A DNA stretch of 64,000 nt, from NCBI GenBank assembly GCA_963669295.1, contig OY769938.1, positions 620,001-684,000 on the forward strand, in the 5' to 3' direction. Positions 9,731 to 18,518 of the stretch are shown piece by piece; positions within the stretch are counted from its first letter, which is position 1; each line of letters opens with the position of its first letter. This stretch comes from G963669295 sp963669295. Lineage in GTDB: Bacteria; Bacteroidota; Bacteroidia; Flavobacteriales_D; CALLUQ01. The position numbers and the translations under genes are program-made. The notes beneath the pieces are model-generated. The model was given only the letters and a program-made list of their open reading frames with translations. It had not been told where the DNA came from and ran no database searches.

Positions 9731-9759
9731 TTTGATGTTGGTAAAAAGTAGTAATTTTG
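9731..9759 (+). promoter_or_regulatory. Bacteroidota-type promoter for the third sulfotransferase gene
   Basis: TTTG at 9731-9734, a 17-nt gap, and TAATTTTG at 9752-9759 match the known Bacteroidota primary-sigma pattern (-33 TTTG, -7 TAnnTTTG). The ATG at 9778 follows 18 nt later, which leaves a very short leader. Confidence 0.65.
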
Positions 9760-9777
9760 CCCTTACTTGAATTGCGT

Positions 9778-10647
9778 ATGACCAAAAAAATAGATTTGAT
9801 GATTGTAGGTGCTCAAAAAGCAGGCACCACCTCCCTCAAGAACTATTTGAATCAACACCCCAATGTTGTCAGCCACCCTCAAACTGAGTTTTCCTATTTT
9901 AAAGACAACGAAGCCTATAAAGCTGGCTATGAGCAGGCCTTTCAACAATATTTCGAGCAGGCGAATCGCGAAAGCATTGTAGCAAAAAACGTGAGCATTT
10001 GCAGCGATGAAATGGCCATTCAACGACTGCACGAACACAACCCCAACTGTCAACTGGTATTTCTGGTGCGCAATCCTGTAGAGCGTGCCTACTCTTCGTA
10101 CAACATGGAAGTTACCAACGGCTGGTTGGAGCGCGATTTTTCGGAGTTACAAGGCATTTTAACCCGTGGTGACGAACAAGACTTGATGTATCGGTTGTTT
10201 ATTGGATTGGGGCTTTATTCTAACCACCTCGCCATCATGCACCGCTATTTTAATCCCGATAATGTGCATGTTATTCGCTTCGACACCTTGAAAAAAGAAC
10301 CTATAAAGGTGTGTCAACACTTGTTTCAACAACTGCAATTATCTCCTTTTGAACCAGAAACAAAAACGATACACAACAAAACGCAGCAGGTAAATTCAAA
10401 GTTGTACTCGAAGGTGTTGATGAAATTGAGGAACAACAACAACCCCATTAAAAAGGCTGCTAAAGCAATGCTGCCTTACAAAACCTTTACCCGCGTTGGC
10501 GATACCATGATTAAGATGAATCGTTCTAATCAAACCTATGCGGCCATGGATGAAGCATTGCGCCAGCAATTGTTGGAGTACTTTTTGCCTTACAATGAAG
10601 CGTTGGAAAAGCTATCTGGATTGGACTTAGCGGATTGGAACCGTTGA
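9778..10647 (+). CDS. Sulfotransferase domain protein (PAPS-dependent, carbohydrate type)
   Basis: A 289-residue sulfotransferase. The PAPS loop is VGAQKAGTTSLKNYL (Lys14, residues 10-24), and the 3'-phosphate site is RNPVERAYSSY with Arg98 and Ser106. It resembles the protein at 1658-2560 more than the one at 2576-3544 (loop followed by QHP, similar C-terminal layout). An in-frame TTG at 9757 lies inside the promoter box, so ATG 9778 is the likely start. It is a single-gene unit with its own promoter, set apart from the main glycan operon by two reverse-strand genes. The likely role is sulfation of a surface glycan. Confidence 0.88.
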   Translation: MTKKIDLMIVGAQKAGTTSLKNYLNQHPNVVSHPQTEFSYFKDNEAYKAGYEQAFQQYFEQANRESIVAKNVSICSDEMAIQRLHEHNPNCQLVFLVRNPVERAYSSYNMEVTNGWLERDFSELQGILTRGDEQDLMYRLFIGLGLYSNHLAIMHRYFNPDNVHVIRFDTLKKEPIKVCQHLFQQLQLSPFEPETKTIHNKTQQVNSKLYSKVLMKLRNNNNPIKKAAKAMLPYKTFTRVGDTMIKMNRSNQTYAAMDEALRQQLLEYFLPYNEALEKLSGLDLADWNR

Positions 10648-10821
10648 TTATGGCACTTAAATACCGAGCCATAGCCTTCTGAAACCTAATCAATTAGGTA
10701 ATTTTTGCCCTAAACATTTCGTCAAATTAAAAGATAAAAGTACCTTTATTACTCATCAATGAACACCTTTTGGCCTGATCTTTGTTTTGATAGGTAGAAA
10801 CAAACCTAACATTGACTTAAA

Positions 10822-11223
10822 ATGAAACGAACAATCATAATTGCCCTTTTGCTGTTTGCCTCAAGCATGGTATTTGGGCAACAAGGAGTAGCGGATAAAG
10901 TAGCAAATTTGTTGAAGGCGGGGAACGCTACTGGACTGGCGGCACATTTCAACACCAACATTGATTTGGTAGTATTGGATACCGACAACGTATACAGTCG
11001 TCAGCAGGCTTCAGCTATTGTTCAAAAATTCTTCGATAAACATCCACCAAAGAGTTTCAAGATTATACATCAAGGATCGTCTGCAAAAACCGGGGTACAT
11101 TACTTTATTGGTACACTCACCACCGCTAAGGGCACCTATAGGGTATCGTATAACATCAAAAAAGTTTCCGGTAAATTTTATGTGCAACAATTGCACATTG
11201 AAGATAGCAACGACGACTTCTAG
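10822..11223 (+). CDS. DUF4783 family secreted protein
   Basis: A 133-residue protein with a signal peptide (MKRTIIIALLLFASSMVFG, cleavage likely before QQG), so it is exported. The mature part has the layout of the Bacteroidota DUF4783 family, an NTF2-like small alpha+beta fold: LLKAGNATGLAAHFN, then the Q..F...HP segment, then FYVQQLHIED near the end. Function is not known. In many Bacteroidota a DUF4783 gene stands directly before nadC, as here. The 5' region of about 170 bp holds no clear promoter match, only TTTGG and GATCTTTG near 10770-10785. Confidence 0.8.
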   Translation: MKRTIIIALLLFASSMVFGQQGVADKVANLLKAGNATGLAAHFNTNIDLVVLDTDNVYSRQQASAIVQKFFDKHPPKSFKIIHQGSSAKTGVHYFIGTLTTAKGTYRVSYNIKKVSGKFYVQQLHIEDSNDDF

Positions 11224-11251
11224 CACTGCCTGCAAAGCCACCTTTTTTTAC

Positions 11252-11259
11252 TAGCTTTG
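11252..11259 (+). promoter_or_regulatory. -7 promoter box directly before nadC
   Basis: TAGCTTTG matches TAnnTTTG and ends only 5 nt before the nadC ATG at 11265. If used, the transcript would be nearly or fully leaderless. No good -33 element is visible. Confidence 0.45.
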
Positions 11260-11264
11260 CCCGC

Positions 11265-12098
11265 ATGAACATCGATCAATTTATTGCTGCTGCCATTGCA
11301 GAAGATATCGGTGATGGCGATCACACCTCACTGGCTTGTATTCCTGATACAGCAACAGGAGAGGCTCATTTGTTGGTAAAAGAAAATGGGGTGATTGCTG
11401 GTGTTGAGCTGGCAGAAAAAATCTTTCATAAGGTAGACCCCCAATTGGTGGTTAACACCCTCATTACCGATGGCACCCCTATTGCTGTAGGCGACATAGT
11501 GCTTACCGTGGCAGGCAGTTCGCGTTCCATTTTACAAGCCGAACGCCTGGTACTCAACTGCATGCAACGCATGAGCGGTATTGCCACACAAACGCATCAC
11601 ATTGTACAATTGCTCGATGGCCTCAATACCCGTGTACTCGACACCCGAAAAACCACTCCGCTGCTACGATTTTTAGAAAAGTGGGCAGTAAAAATTGGTG
11701 GAGGAACCAACCACCGCTTTGGGTTGTACGATATGATTATGATTAAAGACAACCATGTAGATTATGCCGGTGGCATTGAAGCTGCCATTACTACCACCCA
11801 ACAGTACCTGAAAGACCGGGGCAAATCGTTGAAGGTAGAAATTGAGGTGCGCAACATGGAAGAGTTGAACGAAGTATTGAGCGTAGGCGGAGTAGACCGT
11901 ATCATGCTCGATAACTTTTCTACCGCACTTACCAAAGAAGCGGTAGCCCTGATTGATGGCCGTTTTGAAACCGAATCGTCGGGAGGCATTACCCTTGAAA
12001 CCATACGTGGGTATGCTGAATGTGGAGTGGATTTCGTTTCCGTTGGGGCTTTGACACATTCGGTAAAAAGCTTAGATTTGAGTTTAAAGGCCAGCTAA
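11265..12098 (+). CDS. nadC: Nicotinate-nucleotide pyrophosphorylase (carboxylating)
   Basis: A 277-residue quinolinate phosphoribosyltransferase of normal length. It converts quinolinate and PRPP to nicotinate mononucleotide, CO2 and pyrophosphate in de novo NAD synthesis. Signatures are EDIGDGDHTS near the N-terminus, LNCMQRMSGIAT, the DTRKTTPLLR substrate site, GGGTNHRFGLYD, MIKDNH, and near the C-terminus IMLDNF and SVGALTHSVKSLDLSL. No nadA or nadB is present in the window. The next gene starts 3 nt after the stop, so they are co-transcribed. Confidence 0.97.
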   Translation: MNIDQFIAAAIAEDIGDGDHTSLACIPDTATGEAHLLVKENGVIAGVELAEKIFHKVDPQLVVNTLITDGTPIAVGDIVLTVAGSSRSILQAERLVLNCMQRMSGIATQTHHIVQLLDGLNTRVLDTRKTTPLLRFLEKWAVKIGGGTNHRFGLYDMIMIKDNHVDYAGGIEAAITTTQQYLKDRGKSLKVEIEVRNMEELNEVLSVGGVDRIMLDNFSTALTKEAVALIDGRFETESSGGITLETIRGYAECGVDFVSVGALTHSVKSLDLSLKAS

Positions 12099-12101
12099 AC
12101 C

Positions 12102-13019
12102 ATGCCCCAAACGCTCGGAGAAAAAATCCGTAACTGGAAGCCCATTCGGGCCTTCCTCGACTTAACCAAAAAGATTGTTCTGCCGGGTTTCGATGGGCTA
12201 CCTTTGTATGAAGTAGGACGCTTTTTTATTGCGGGCATCCAAAAAGGAGCATTGGTAACACGTGCTTCGGCCATTTCATTTAAGCTTTTCCTGGCTCTTT
12301 TTCCTACCATTGTTTTGCTGCTCTCGCTCATTCCGTATATCCCCATCGAAAACTTTCAACTGGATACTCTGGCGTTGCTCAAACAACATGTGCCTGAAGA
12401 CATGCACCTTACCCTTGAAGACTTAATTACCCGCAAGCACAACACGGTACTTTCAATAGGGTTTATCCTTACTTTGTATTACGCCTCTAACAGCATCAAT
12501 GCCATTTTAGCCAGTTTTAACTCTTCCTATTACCAGGAAATACGAAGGCATCCCATTCGGCAGCGATTTGTAGCCTTACTGTTGATGGTAGTACTTACCC
12601 TGCTTGTGATTGCCGGGTTGATGCTCATCTTGTTCAGCGACAGAGGATTCACTTACCTCATCGAACATGAAGTAATTGAAGGGCGTGTATTGTTTTTCTT
12701 GTTGTATGTAGCGAAGTGGACCTGCGTGGTATTGCTGTTCATCACTTCCATCTCTATTTTATACAATACAGGCGATACCGACCGTAACACCTGGCGGGTA
12801 GTAACAGCTGGCTCCACATTGGCCACCATTTCGTGCATTGTATTATCAATTGGCTTTGCGTGGTACATCAATAACTTCAATCAATACAACAAGTTGTACG
12901 GCTCTATTGGTACACTCATTGGTTTCTTGATGTGGATTTATTTCAATGCCATTATATTACTTGTTGGCTATGAGCTTAATAAGAGTATTCATACTGCCCG
13001 TAAGAAATTGGGGAGTTGA
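12102..13019 (+). CDS. YihY/BrkB family inner membrane protein
   Basis: A 305-residue membrane protein of the YihY/virulence-factor BrkB family. The conserved N-terminal core is seen in TRASAISFKLFLALFPTIVLLLS, with later hydrophobic segments around residues 125-145, 165-185, 205-225, 235-260 and 275-295, giving about six spans. It has been called ribonuclease BN in old annotations, but that name is an established error. The true function is unclear. It lies 3 nt after nadC, an arrangement common in the phylum. Confidence 0.88.
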   Translation: MPQTLGEKIRNWKPIRAFLDLTKKIVLPGFDGLPLYEVGRFFIAGIQKGALVTRASAISFKLFLALFPTIVLLLSLIPYIPIENFQLDTLALLKQHVPEDMHLTLEDLITRKHNTVLSIGFILTLYYASNSINAILASFNSSYYQEIRRHPIRQRFVALLLMVVLTLLVIAGLMLILFSDRGFTYLIEHEVIEGRVLFFLLYVAKWTCVVLLFITSISILYNTGDTDRNTWRVVTAGSTLATISCIVLSIGFAWYINNFNQYNKLYGSIGTLIGFLMWIYFNAIILLVGYELNKSIHTARKKLGS

Positions 13020-13061
13020 TGCACCTGCACTCGCGGCAATAAAGTTGTAAATTGCAGCCCC

Positions 13062-16000
13062 ATGAAGTACTTACCATTAATAGGATTATTGCTGTTGAGC
13101 AGCGTTGGCTGGTGCCAATACAATCCGCTGCAAGCTCCTAACACTTATCGCAGTGCCGACAATCCTAACTATTGGAAAAACAAACTTCCTTTTCCGGGTT
13201 ATTGGCAGCAAGACGTGCACTATACCATTGTTGCAGAAGTAGATGAGCAAACCGATATTATTACAGGCCATGAAACACTCACCTATTGGAACAACTCACC
13301 CGATGATTTGACCTTTGTATACTTTCACTTGTACCAGGAAGCCTTTCAGCCTGAATCGTATTTGGATGCTTTGCAACGCGCCAACCACTCGGCACCCAGG
13401 TATGGGAAATACGAGAAAGATCAATTGGGCACCAAAATTACCAGCATCACTGCCAATGGAAAAAAGGTAGCTACACAACAAGAAAACACCTTGCTCAAGG
13501 TGGTGCTTCCCGCTCCATTAAAAAGTGGTGAATCCATTACTTTCGACATTGGTTTCAACACCTATTTTGGCAGTGGTGGCACAGTGCGTAGGCGCATGAA
13601 AATGTACCAGGCATTTGGGGCTAAGCACTACAATGGGGTACATTGGTATCCACGTATTTCGGTGTACGACCGGAAGTTTGGGTGGACCACCGACCAACAC
13701 CTTGGCCGTGAATTTTATGGCGACTTTGGCACCTTTGATGTGGAGCTTACTTTTGCCGCTAACTTTATTGTAGATGCCACTGGCTTCTTAACTAACAGGC
13801 AAGAAGTACTGCCCCCAGCATTAAGGCAGCAGCTCGACTTAAAAAACTTTGCCAACAAGCCCTGGAACTCGGCTCCTTCAGAAATTATTCCTTACGACAG
13901 CACACAACATAAAACATGGAAGTTTCATGCAGAAAATGTGCACGACTTTGCCTTTACTGCCGACCCCAACTACCGCATTGGAGAAGCAGAGTGGAATGGC
14001 ATTAAGTGCATTGCGTTGGCGTTGGAACCGCATGCTGCTGGATGGCAAAATGCTGCTGAATATACCGCTAAGGTGATTGAAGTATACTCGCGCGACATTG
14101 GCATGTATACTTACCACAAGATGATTGTAGCCGATGCGCGCGATGGCATGGAATACCCTATGCTTACGCTTGATGGTGGGCTTGACCCGAGCTACCGTGG
14201 GTTGTTGGCCCATGAGGTGGGACACAACTGGTTTTTTGGACAGGTGGGCAACAACGAAACCTACCGGGCCGCATTGGATGAAGGGTTTACTCAATTCCTC
14301 ACCGCCTGGGCATTGGAAAACATAGATGGCGATACGGTAGTACGCAACCCCTCGCGGTCGGGGTATGTTCGATCCTTTAAAAAACCCCGGCTGGTGCGCC
14401 CTTCTAACGCCTACTACGGCTATTTAGCGGATGCGATAAAGGGAGAAGACCCATCGTTAAGTACCCACTCCGATCGTTTTAATGTGGGGCTAAAGCATGG
14501 CGGAGGCTACCGCCATGTGTATGTAAAAACAGCCACCATGCTGTACAACCTACAATATGTGCTGGGCGACGATCTGTTTTTAGAAGCCATGCAACACTAT
14601 TTCAGCATCTGGAAAATAGCACACCCTTATGTGGAAGACTTCAGGACTGCCATCATTCAATACACTGGAGTAGACCTCAACTGGTTTTTCGATCAGTGGT
14701 TAGAAACCAGCAAGCGCATTGACTATGCTGTGAAATCGGTACGTAAAGGAAAAGTAGAAAACGAATACGTGATTACCTTTCAGCGCAAAGGATCGATGCA
14801 GATGCCCATCGACTTTATGGTAACCGCCAAAGATGGGAAGCAGCATCATTACCATATTCCCAACACATGGTTTATAAAGAAAACCGATGCTACGGTACTC
14901 AACAAATGGATAGGCTGGAACACGCTGCACCCTACTTACGAGGCCTCTGTTATCATTCCATCCGGCATAAAAAGTGTGGTGATTGATCCCTCCGAACGGC
15001 TGGCCGACATCAACCAACTTAACAACAGTTCTTTCCTGCCCCTTACCGTATCCTTCGACTCGAAAATATACAACCCGCCCGACTACAGGAAATACGAAGC
15101 TTTTGTGCGTCCGGACCTATGGTACAACGGATATGATGGATTTAAGGTAGGGGTGCATGCCAATGGCAATTACATGCGCTACAAGCACCAATTCGATTTC
15201 AACGTTTGGCTCAACACAGGGGTAGCGCAGTATTTACGTGATCCTGAAACGGCAACACCCTACGGCAATGTTGACAATGATTTCGACAACATTTCCTTTC
15301 GGTTTAATTACAAAACCAGCCTCGATCAATTTTCCGACAAGACCTTCCTCAGCTTATCGGCCAAATGGCTTGATGGACTCAAGGCCTATACCATTGGAGT
15401 GGATAAAAAATCGCGTTCGGGAAAAACGTATGCTTCCATTTATTACAAAACACTTTTTAGAAGAGATACGGCCAACCTCAACTACTTGTTGTTTCCCAAT
15501 GAGTGGAACTTGCATGCCCGCAACAACACCCTTAATTTAGGCCTGGTTCATGTATACCGCTATGGCATTGGCAATGGAGACCTTCGATTAAACACCCGCG
15601 CCTCCAGTGTAGGCAGCGAATACGATTATGCCCAGGTATCGCTTACCGCCATCAATCGCAGCAAGTTGGGGAAACTATTGCTAAAAACACGTGCATTTGC
15701 GCAGTATGGTACAGGCCATACCCCCAGCGAATCGGCCTTGTTTTTGGCTGGCGCCAACCCCGAGCAACTCATGAACAGCAAGTACACCCGCTCGGTAGGG
15801 TTTGTTCCGTACGATTGGTTGGGCTATGGTGCTAACGTCAATCATTTTCATGCAGGGGGTGGACTGAACCTGCGTGGTTATTCGGGTTACCTGGTACCAC
15901 ATGCCAGTGCAAAGGATAGCATTCGCTACACCTATAAAGGCAATTCGGGTGGGGCACTTAACCTCGAACTCGACTTCCACAACATGTTGCGTTGGCAACC

Positions 16001-16295
16001 AGGAAGGTGGAGCAGGATGTTTCGTGTAGACCCCTACTTATTTGCTGATGCCGGATTCATTAATTATAACTTACCACACGAAAAGTTAGCCTTTATTTAC
16101 CCGCGTATTGATGCTGGTGCGGGCATTGCTTTTACCATTAAAAGATGGGGGCCGTTAGAAACCACGGCCCCCTTTACCATACGCTTTGATGCCCCCATGC
16201 TGTTGAGCAGGGTGCCTGCTGCTGAAGCAGCAGAAAGTGCTAATGCTGAATACTTTAAAATGCGCTGGGTGATAGGAGTACGCAGGGCTTTTTAA
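13062..16295 (+). CDS. M1 family metallopeptidase with C-terminal beta-rich domain
   Basis: A 1077-residue secreted protein with signal peptide MKYLPLIGLLLLSSVGWC. The N-terminal M1 domain has the zinc site HEVGHNW at residues 384-390 and the third ligand Glu407, giving an exact HEXXH-X18-E spacing. DGMEYPML about 20 residues earlier is the equivalent of the GXMEN substrate loop. It should be an aminopeptidase acting in the periplasm or at the outer membrane. Residues from about 690 onward are not M1-like: alternating polar/hydrophobic strands and NLRGYSG and DAGF motifs suggest an outer-membrane beta-barrel-like part, known from Bacteroidota M1 proteins. It begins the run continuing to 19243. 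Confidence 0.9.
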   Translation: MKYLPLIGLLLLSSVGWCQYNPLQAPNTYRSADNPNYWKNKLPFPGYWQQDVHYTIVAEVDEQTDIITGHETLTYWNNSPDDLTFVYFHLYQEAFQPESYLDALQRANHSAPRYGKYEKDQLGTKITSITANGKKVATQQENTLLKVVLPAPLKSGESITFDIGFNTYFGSGGTVRRRMKMYQAFGAKHYNGVHWYPRISVYDRKFGWTTDQHLGREFYGDFGTFDVELTFAANFIVDATGFLTNRQEVLPPALRQQLDLKNFANKPWNSAPSEIIPYDSTQHKTWKFHAENVHDFAFTADPNYRIGEAEWNGIKCIALALEPHAAGWQNAAEYTAKVIEVYSRDIGMYTYHKMIVADARDGMEYPMLTLDGGLDPSYRGLLAHEVGHNWFFGQVGNNETYRAALDEGFTQFLTAWALENIDGDTVVRNPSRSGYVRSFKKPRLVRPSNAYYGYLADAIKGEDPSLSTHSDRFNVGLKHGGGYRHVYVKTATMLYNLQYVLGDDLFLEAMQHYFSIWKIAHPYVEDFRTAIIQYTGVDLNWFFDQWLETSKRIDYAVKSVRKGKVENEYVITFQRKGSMQMPIDFMVTAKDGKQHHYHIPNTWFIKKTDATVLNKWIGWNTLHPTYEASVIIPSGIKSVVIDPSERLADINQLNNSSFLPLTVSFDSKIYNPPDYRKYEAFVRPDLWYNGYDGFKVGVHANGNYMRYKHQFDFNVWLNTGVAQYLRDPETATPYGNVDNDFDNISFRFNYKTSLDQFSDKTFLSLSAKWLDGLKAYTIGVDKKSRSGKTYASIYYKTLFRRDTANLNYLLFPNEWNLHARNNTLNLGLVHVYRYGIGNGDLRLNTRASSVGSEYDYAQVSLTAINRSKLGKLLLKTRAFAQYGTGHTPSESALFLAGANPEQLMNSKYTRSVGFVPYDWLGYGANVNHFHAGGGLNLRGYSGYLVPHASAKDSIRYTYKGNSGGALNLELDFHNMLRWQPGRWSRMFRVDPYLFADAGFINYNLPHEKLAFIYPRIDAGAGIAFTIKRWGPLETTAPFTIRFDAPMLLSRVPAAEAAESANAEYFKMRWVIGVRRAF

Positions 16296-16323
16296 TATCT
16301 TGGCGCAGAATTTGATTTTAGGA

Positions 16324-17103
16324 ATGAAAAACAAGACCATGAAAACATTAAGAATCATCTCTACTCTACTGTTGTTCATAGCTTTTTCAATGGGCAGCAG
16401 TGCCCAATCAAACGACGTATTGTACAAAAAAGGGTTGGCCCACAAAAAGGCAGGCGAAAACGATAAGTACCTGGCTATTTTTCAGCAATTGATTGCTGCC
16501 GACTCTAACAATGTAAGCTACCTCACCAATTGTAGCTTTGCCTATTCTAAAGCAGGGTACCACCAACCCACTGAGAAAGAAAAGCAGGCGTATTACAAAA
16601 AAGCGGAAAAATTGGCTCGAAAAGCCATTGGAATCAACCCCAAAGATGCGCAATCGCATTACACCCACGCGGTGGCATTGGGACGCATCAATGAAAATGC
16701 CAGCAGCAGGCAAAAGCTCATGAATGCACGCATTATCCGTGCCCGCGCAGAGAAAGCCATTGAGCTCGACCCAAAGCTGGCTGGAGCATTCCACATCATG
16801 GGGCGTTGGCACCGTACCATTGCCGATTTTAATGCCATGGAAAAAGCCATGATCAACACCTTCATGGGTGGTGTTCCTGAAGGAGGCACCTTCGAAGATG
16901 CAGTAATCAATTTCCAGAAAGCAGTAAAGCTTGAACCCAATTACAGCTTACACATGTACGAATTGGCCCTTACCTATTATAAGATGAAAAACAAATCGTA
17001 CGCCAAAGCGTTTTTAACCAAGGCCATGGCATTGCCAGTTAAAAACGAAGACGACGAAACGAATTACCAGAAGTGTGAAGACCTCATGAAAAAATTGAAA
17101 TAG
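16324..17103 (+). CDS. Secreted tetratricopeptide-repeat protein
   Basis: A 259-residue protein when started at ATG 16324; ATG 16339 is also possible and gives the signal peptide MKTLRIISTLLLFIAFSMGS followed by SAQ. The mature part is all helical with repeated A..Y..A...P pattern, for example YYKKAEKLARKAIGINPKDA, ARAEKAIELDPKLA and NFQKAVKLEPNYSLHMYEL, which are TPR units. It resembles the microtubule-regulator-like (RMD-type) TPR proteins seen in Bacteroidota. A binding or scaffold role in the periplasm is likely, but the partner is unknown. It starts about 28 nt after the peptidase gene and ends 2 nt before the aminotransferase gene. Confidence 0.75.
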   Translation: MKNKTMKTLRIISTLLLFIAFSMGSSAQSNDVLYKKGLAHKKAGENDKYLAIFQQLIAADSNNVSYLTNCSFAYSKAGYHQPTEKEKQAYYKKAEKLARKAIGINPKDAQSHYTHAVALGRINENASSRQKLMNARIIRARAEKAIELDPKLAGAFHIMGRWHRTIADFNAMEKAMINTFMGGVPEGGTFEDAVINFQKAVKLEPNYSLHMYELALTYYKMKNKSYAKAFLTKAMALPVKNEDDETNYQKCEDLMKKLK

Positions 17104-17105
17104 TT

Positions 17106-18518
17106 ATGCTACAACAACTGCTTTGTCAACAACATCAAACCATCATTGAAGCCATACGCATCATCAACGAAAATGCGTTGGGCACTGTGTTTGTGGTCGA
17201 CGAGCAGCAAAAACTGTTGGGTATTCTTACCGATGGCGACATTCGAAGGCTCATATTAGATGGCATTGGGCTGGAAGCACAAGTAGCTGCACACACCAAT
17301 ACCAACTTTACCTATGCCCATGCTTCGGAAGAAATTCACGAGGTGTTGAGCAAGGCCAGCCAAAAGGTGCGCATCATTCCTATTGTAGATGAAGGCTTTG
17401 TGGTGGTAGATTATTTTCAATATTCCAACCAGCTGCACCTGCCTGTAGCCGCACCTAATTTAGAAGGCAATGAATTCAAGTACCTGGTAGATGCTTTTCT
17501 TTCTACCTGGATATCGAGTGCTGGCGATTACATCCGACGCTTTGAAGAAGATTTTTCTTCGTACTGTGAATGCGAATATGGCGTAGCCACCTCTAACGGC
17601 ACCACTGCTATTCATTTGGCGTTGCTGGCGCTTGGTGTGGGCAAAGGCGATGAAGTAATTATTCCTGACTTTACCTTTGCAGCCACCATCAATGCAGTGC
17701 TGCATGCAGGGGCTACACCTGTTATTGTAGACATCAACCCCGACAGTTGGTGCATTGATGTGGAAGAAATTAAAAAAGCCATTACTCCGAATACAAAGGC
17801 CATTATTCCGGTGCATATTTACGGGCAACCGTGCGATATGGAAGCCATTATGGCGGTGGCTGAAGCTCATCATTTGTGGGTTGTTGAAGACTGTGCGGAA
17901 GCACATGGTGCTTTGTACAAGGGCAAAAAAGTAGGATCGTTTGGGCACATCAACTGTTTTTCTTTTTTTGGCAACAAAGTTATTACCACTGGCGAAGGAG
18001 GCATGTGCGTTACCAACGATGAAAAGTTGCGGGATACCATGAAGCAATACCGCGACCATGGCATGAGCCGAAACAAGAAATACTGGCACGATGTGGTGGG
18101 CTACAACTACCGCATGACCAATTTGCAGGCCGCTATTGGGGTAGCACAATTGGAGCGCATCGATCAAATTCTTGCCAACCGCAAAGCCATTGAAGAAGAA
18201 TACAAACAATACTTTGGGCACTACCCTTTTATTCACTTTCAGCGCAACGATTTGCCCCACCGCCATAAAATTACCTGGCTGGTGTCGGCCACCTTTAGCA
18301 ACAACAAGCGCGATACGTACTTACAACTGCTAAAAGAAAAAGGCATTGACTCGCGTCCTTTCTTTTACCCGTTGAGTGAAATGCCCTTGTATCAACAGTT
18401 TCTATTCTCCAACAAAAACGCTAAATTAATTGCCGCACGGGGCATCAATTTCCCCACGGTAAAACCATTAGAATCATCGGCTGTTGAGGCCATGAACGAA
18501 ATATTTGAATCTTCATGA
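17106..18518 (+). CDS. CBS-domain / DegT-DnrJ-EryC1 aminotransferase fusion
   Basis: A 470-residue fusion. Residues 1 to about 105 form a CBS pair (ILTDGDIRRLIL is the classic CBS strand-turn), and residues about 113-470 form a PLP-dependent sugar aminotransferase. The PLP lysine is Lys291 in FFGNKVITTGEGGM; other DegT signatures are SNGTTAIHLAL, DFTFAATINA and EDCAEAHGA. The enzyme should transaminate a 4-keto nucleotide sugar with glutamate as donor, as LegC- or PseC-type enzymes do. The CBS part could sense an adenine nucleotide, which is inference. It overlaps the next gene (cytidylyltransferase) by 4 nt, so both likely serve one nonulosonate-like pathway. Confidence 0.88.
   Translation: MLQQLLCQQHQTIIEAIRIINENALGTVFVVDEQQKLLGILTDGDIRRLILDGIGLEAQVAAHTNTNFTYAHASEEIHEVLSKASQKVRIIPIVDEGFVVVDYFQYSNQLHLPVAAPNLEGNEFKYLVDAFLSTWISSAGDYIRRFEEDFSSYCECEYGVATSNGTTAIHLALLALGVGKGDEVIIPDFTFAATINAVLHAGATPVIVDINPDSWCIDVEEIKKAITPNTKAIIPVHIYGQPCDMEAIMAVAEAHHLWVVEDCAEAHGALYKGKKVGSFGHINCFSFFGNKVITTGEGGMCVTNDEKLRDTMKQYRDHGMSRNKKYWHDVVGYNYRMTNLQAAIGVAQLERIDQILANRKAIEEEYKQYFGHYPFIHFQRNDLPHRHKITWLVSATFSNNKRDTYLQLLKEKGIDSRPFFYPLSEMPLYQQFLFSNKNAKLIAARGINFPTVKPLESSAVEAMNEIFESS

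Noticed and set aside
17460..18266. A 268-codon antisense open frame
   Set aside because: It mirrors the aminotransferase gene, has no known domain, low-complexity composition and no promoter; it follows from codon bias on the other strand.
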